From: an uncultured Eubacteriales bacterium
Lineage (GTDB): Bacteria; Bacillota; Clostridia; Christensenellales; CAG-138
Assembly: GCA_902787375.1 (NCBI GenBank)
Contig: CADAGD010000008.1
Location: 1-44,434, forward strand
Direction: 5' to 3'
Length of the DNA: 44,434 nt
Part shown: positions 42,321-44,434 of the stretch, piece after piece
How the letters are laid out: the number at the start of each line of letters is the position of its first letter
Position numbering within the stretch: position 1 is the first letter of the stretch
Made by a program: the position numbers and the translations under genes
Notes under the pieces: model-generated
Told to the model about the DNA's origin: nothing
The model's input: the letters and a program-made list of their open reading frames with translations, nothing else
Databases searched by the model: none

Positions 42321-43145
42321 TACAATAGATAGGTAACAAAAGAAGGTATGAAAAAGGGAACCCATGAAGAAGGGCAAGGTCGAGGAGAAGAAGAGAAAGA
42401 AACGTAAGAACAAGCCATACGCAAAAGCGGAGTTTCCGGGACAGAAGATACAGATAGACGTGAAATACGTACCCAAAGAATGCGCGGTTAACGGCAAGAA
42501 ATACTATGAATTCATAGCCGTGGATGAGTACAGCCGATGGACTTTTCGCTATATGTACGAAGAAAAAAGTACATACAGCGCAAGAGATTTTCTTATCCGT
42601 TTTCTAAATGCTTTTCCTTACAAGGTATACAGAGTGCAAACTGATAACGGATCAGAGTTTACGAAGCAGCTGTGGAACGTAGACAAGGACGATCTTACGC
42701 TGTTTGAGCAGGAGCTTCAAGCTCGCGGGATAGTGTATCAGCGTATCAGACCGGCAACGCCGAGACACAACGGGAAAGTCGAAAGACAGAACCGGATTGA
42801 CGGAGAGCGATTTTATTCAAAGCTTCGGATGTTCAGTCTTGAGGACGGCAGGAAGCAGCTTGCTGTCTATCAACGGAAGTCGAACACCTATTGGAAACAT
42901 TGCCTTGGGATGCGATCGCCAAATCAAATCCTTGCTCTTTACGACAAAGAGCATCCCGAAGCGCGTATCAGATAAACGAGGGCCTGTGAGGACAGAAGCG
43001 TCCTCACAGACGCATGGAAAATTATGCCGCGTGTATCGCTGTAAAGGTCGGGTAGTATTTTCTCACAAGCTCGAAAATCTCCACCCTTCCCTTGACAGCG
43101 AGGAGGAAACTTCCCTGTACACCTTGAGTGTAACCTATCATTGAC
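42321..43145 (+). mobile_element. Shortened IS481/IS1202-like insertion sequence
   Basis: Imperfect inverted ends are visible. The left end reads ACAATAGATAGGTAACA (42322-42338), and the complement of the right end (TGTAACCTATCATTGAC, 43129-43145) reads GTCAATGATAGGTTACA. Between them lies one transposase frame with a full catalytic core but no N-terminal helix-turn-helix. The total of about 825 bp is shorter than usual for the group, which suggests an internal deletion of the 5' coding part. A hairpin CTGTGAGGAC/GTCCTCACAG (42984-43009) follows the frame. Confidence 0.6.
42364..42975 (+). CDS. Integrase-core (DDE) transposase, N-terminally truncated
   Basis: A 203-residue frame holding the rve-type catalytic core. 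The acidic triad is probably Asp32 (QIDVKYV), Asp94 (QTDNGSEF) and Glu140 (RHNGKVERQ). EDGRKQLAVYQRKSN and GMRSPNQIL are typical of IS481/IS1202-like transposases. The family's N-terminal DNA-binding domain is missing, because the frame is closed just upstream of the ATG. The protein is therefore probably inactive by itself, although the triad is intact. Confidence 0.8.
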   Translation: MKKGKVEEKKRKKRKNKPYAKAEFPGQKIQIDVKYVPKECAVNGKKYYEFIAVDEYSRWTFRYMYEEKSTYSARDFLIRFLNAFPYKVYRVQTDNGSEFTKQLWNVDKDDLTLFEQELQARGIVYQRIRPATPRHNGKVERQNRIDGERFYSKLRMFSLEDGRKQLAVYQRKSNTYWKHCLGMRSPNQILALYDKEHPEARIR

Positions 43146-43227
43146 GCCAGTACATACGGAATTGATTTTAATATATAATTATCAATGCTCGGCTAACCGA
43201 TGTGTTGTTCATTATTGGTTTTTTTCA

Positions 43228-43256
43228 TTGACATTTCAACATTCGGCTGATATAGT
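43228..43256 (+). promoter_or_regulatory. Promoter of the HerA-like ATPase gene
   Basis: TTGACA (43228-43233), 17 bases and TATAGT (43251-43256) lie 30 bases before the ATG at 43287. GGAGG stands at 43272-43276. The stretch 43146-43227 has no other recognised feature. Confidence 0.7.
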
Positions 43257-43286
43257 TATATTATTCTATACGGAGGATTTCCAATA

Positions 43287-44434
43287 ATGCTTAAAGACGG
43301 AAAAATACTTATCGGTAAAGGGAATACCGAGGCATACATACTTCCCGGCATGGCAAATCGCCACGGGCTTATATCAGGAGCTACCGGCACAGGAAAGACG
43401 ATTACATTGAAGGTGATGGCTGAAAGCTTTTCAGATATTGGGGTTCCTGTCTTTCTTGCTGATGTAAAGGGCGATCTTGCCGGATGCGTTAAGGCGGGCG
43501 ACATAAGCGTAATCGAAAAACGCCTTGATGGGCTTGGTATTTCTGTCGATGATTTTAAGATGAGAAGCTATCCGGTAAAGTTCTGGGATGTGTTCGGTGA
43601 AGGCGGACACAATGTCAGGACTACCGTTTCGGAGATGGGCCCGTCCCTTTTGTCAAGGCTTTTGGGGCTGACGGACGTTCAGGCAGGCGTGCTTGCAATA
43701 GTGTTCCGCCTTGCCGATGATAAGGGATGGCTGCTTGAGGATTTAAAGGATCTACGGGCCATGGTCGCATACGCAACCGAGCATTCGAGCGAAATACTCA
43801 ACGAATACGGCAATATCTCCAAGCAGTCCGCCGGAGCGATACAGCGCGCTCTGCTCCAGCTTGAGGATGCCGGAGGCAATATGTTCTTCGGCGAACCCGC
43901 AATCGAGCTTAACGACTGGATACAGACCGCGGATGATGGCAGGGGCTATATAAACATATTCCATTGTGCCAAACTATACAGGTCTCCCCTGCTCTATTCG
44001 ACATTCATGCTTTGGCTTTTGGCTGAGCTTTTTGAGGAGCTTCCCGAGGTCGGTGATGTTGAAAAGCCCAAGCTTGTGTTCTTCTTCGATGAGGCCCATC
44101 TGCTTTTCAACGACGCGAACAAGGCTCTGCGCGACAGTATCGAGCAGGTCGTAAAGCTCATAAGGAGCAAGGGCGTCGGCGTTTTCTTTATAACACAGCA
44201 GCCGTCGGATGTTCCCGACGCTGTTCTTGCTCAGCTCGGCAATCGCGTGCAGCACGCCTTGAGGGCATATACGCCTGCGGAACAGCGTGCTGTCAGAGCG
44301 TCGGCGCAATCCTTCAGTGTCAATCCCGAATTCGACACCGAGGAAGCCATACGGAATCTCGGCACAGGCGAGGCGATAGTGAGCTTTCTCGATGAAAAAG
44401 GTCGTCCAAACATATGTGAGCGCGTTACAATACT
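43287..44434 (+). CDS. HerA/DUF853-type ATPase, 3' end outside window
   Basis: The first 382 residues of a RecA-fold ATPase of the DUF853 (YjgR-like) group. Walker A is GATGTGKT (31-38), preceded by [22 protein letters not shown] follows. Walker B is LVFFFDEAH (Asp268, Glu269), then [21 protein letters not shown], the sensor region. HerA relatives act in DNA end processing or conjugation; the DUF853 group is chromosomal with no settled role. The gene begins 141 bases after the insertion sequence and is otherwise intact to the edge. Confidence 0.92.
   Translation, partial: MLKDGKILIGKGNTEAYILPGMANRHGLISGATGTGKTITLKVMAESFSDIGVPVFLADVKGDLAGCVKAGDISVIEKRLDGLGISVDDFKMRSYPVKFWDVFGEGGHNVRTTVSEMGPSLLSRLLGLTDVQAGVLAIVFRLADDKGWLLEDLKDLRAMVAYATEHSSEILNEYGNISKQSAGAIQRALLQLEDAGGNMFFGEPAIELNDWIQTADDGRGYINIFHCAKLYRSPLLYSTFMLWLLAELFEELPEVGDVEKPKLVFFFDEAHLLFNDANKALRDSIEQVVKLIRSKGVGVFFITQQPSDVPDAVLAQLGNRVQHALRAYTPAEQRAVRASAQSFSVNPEFDTEEAIRNLGTGEAIVSFLDEKGRPNICERVTI

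Overview
The window looks like chromosome from a gut-type, butyrate-producing member of the class Clostridia (Bacillota). The reasons are the dnaG-rpoD pair, an ECF transporter module (ecfA1-ecfA2-ecfT) followed by truA, an Asp23 protein next to a FakA/YloV-type kinase, a phosphate butyryltransferase/butyrate kinase pair, and consensus sigma-A promoters with strong AGGAGG ribosome binding sites. Species was not determined.

Layout. 1-1155 (minus): cation diffusion facilitator, cut by the window edge. 1317-1392: tRNA-Asn with promoter and terminator, then about 400 bp of non-coding small palindromes. 1854-3781: a GNAT acetyltransferase, a radical SAM protein and a Sel1-repeat protein. 3997-22178: the conserved core, comprising dnaG, rpoD, a Dabb protein, a class A PBP, a minus-strand ptb-buk-lipoprotein cluster, ecfA1-ecfA2-ecfT, a small membrane protein, truA, asp23, fakA-like, recG and rlmD. 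22179-35842: a long accessory island with every gene on the plus strand (DUF4279, membrane-anchored trypsin-like protease, nucleotidyltransferase, HEYGH membrane protein, DUF218, three flavodoxin-fold proteins, Nudix, alpha/beta hydrolase, cytidine deaminase-like protein, VOC, P-loop kinase, TfoX-like, CDP-alcohol phosphatidyltransferase, four acetyltransferases, N-formylglutamate amidohydrolase-like protein). 35954-38033 (minus): a frame-disrupted small gene and an amidohydrolase. 38078-42199 (minus): an MacB/FtsX-type ABC exporter operon behind a frame-disrupted Cys-rich ORF. 42321-43145: a shortened IS481/IS1202-like element. 43287 to the end: a HerA/DUF853-type ATPase, cut by the window edge.

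The most striking observation is downstream of rlmD. The last codons of rlmD (HVE-S/T-VVLMS...) recur at least five more times between 22.7 and 27.0 kb, each in a degenerate but codon-readable form that ends in a stop. Most copies are preceded by an imperfect hairpin whose arms differ between copies but still pair. Between successive copies lie one or two cargo genes, and the cargo start codon usually lies only 15-40 bp after the preceding rlmD-like stop. This resembles an integron-like cassette array using the rlmD 3' end as the attachment site, with no recombinase in the window. It may equally be scars of serial insertion by integrative elements, since the rumA/rlmD 3' end is a known ICE/IME target.

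Second-tier observations are a seven-gene operon (32165-35824) with an operator-like dyad inside its promoter and its stop codon in the loop of an 18-bp perfect hairpin, a DUF3795-like/GNAT fusion, and the Cys-rich ORF driven by a consensus promoter upstream of the ABC exporter. All readings are by eye; no database search was run.
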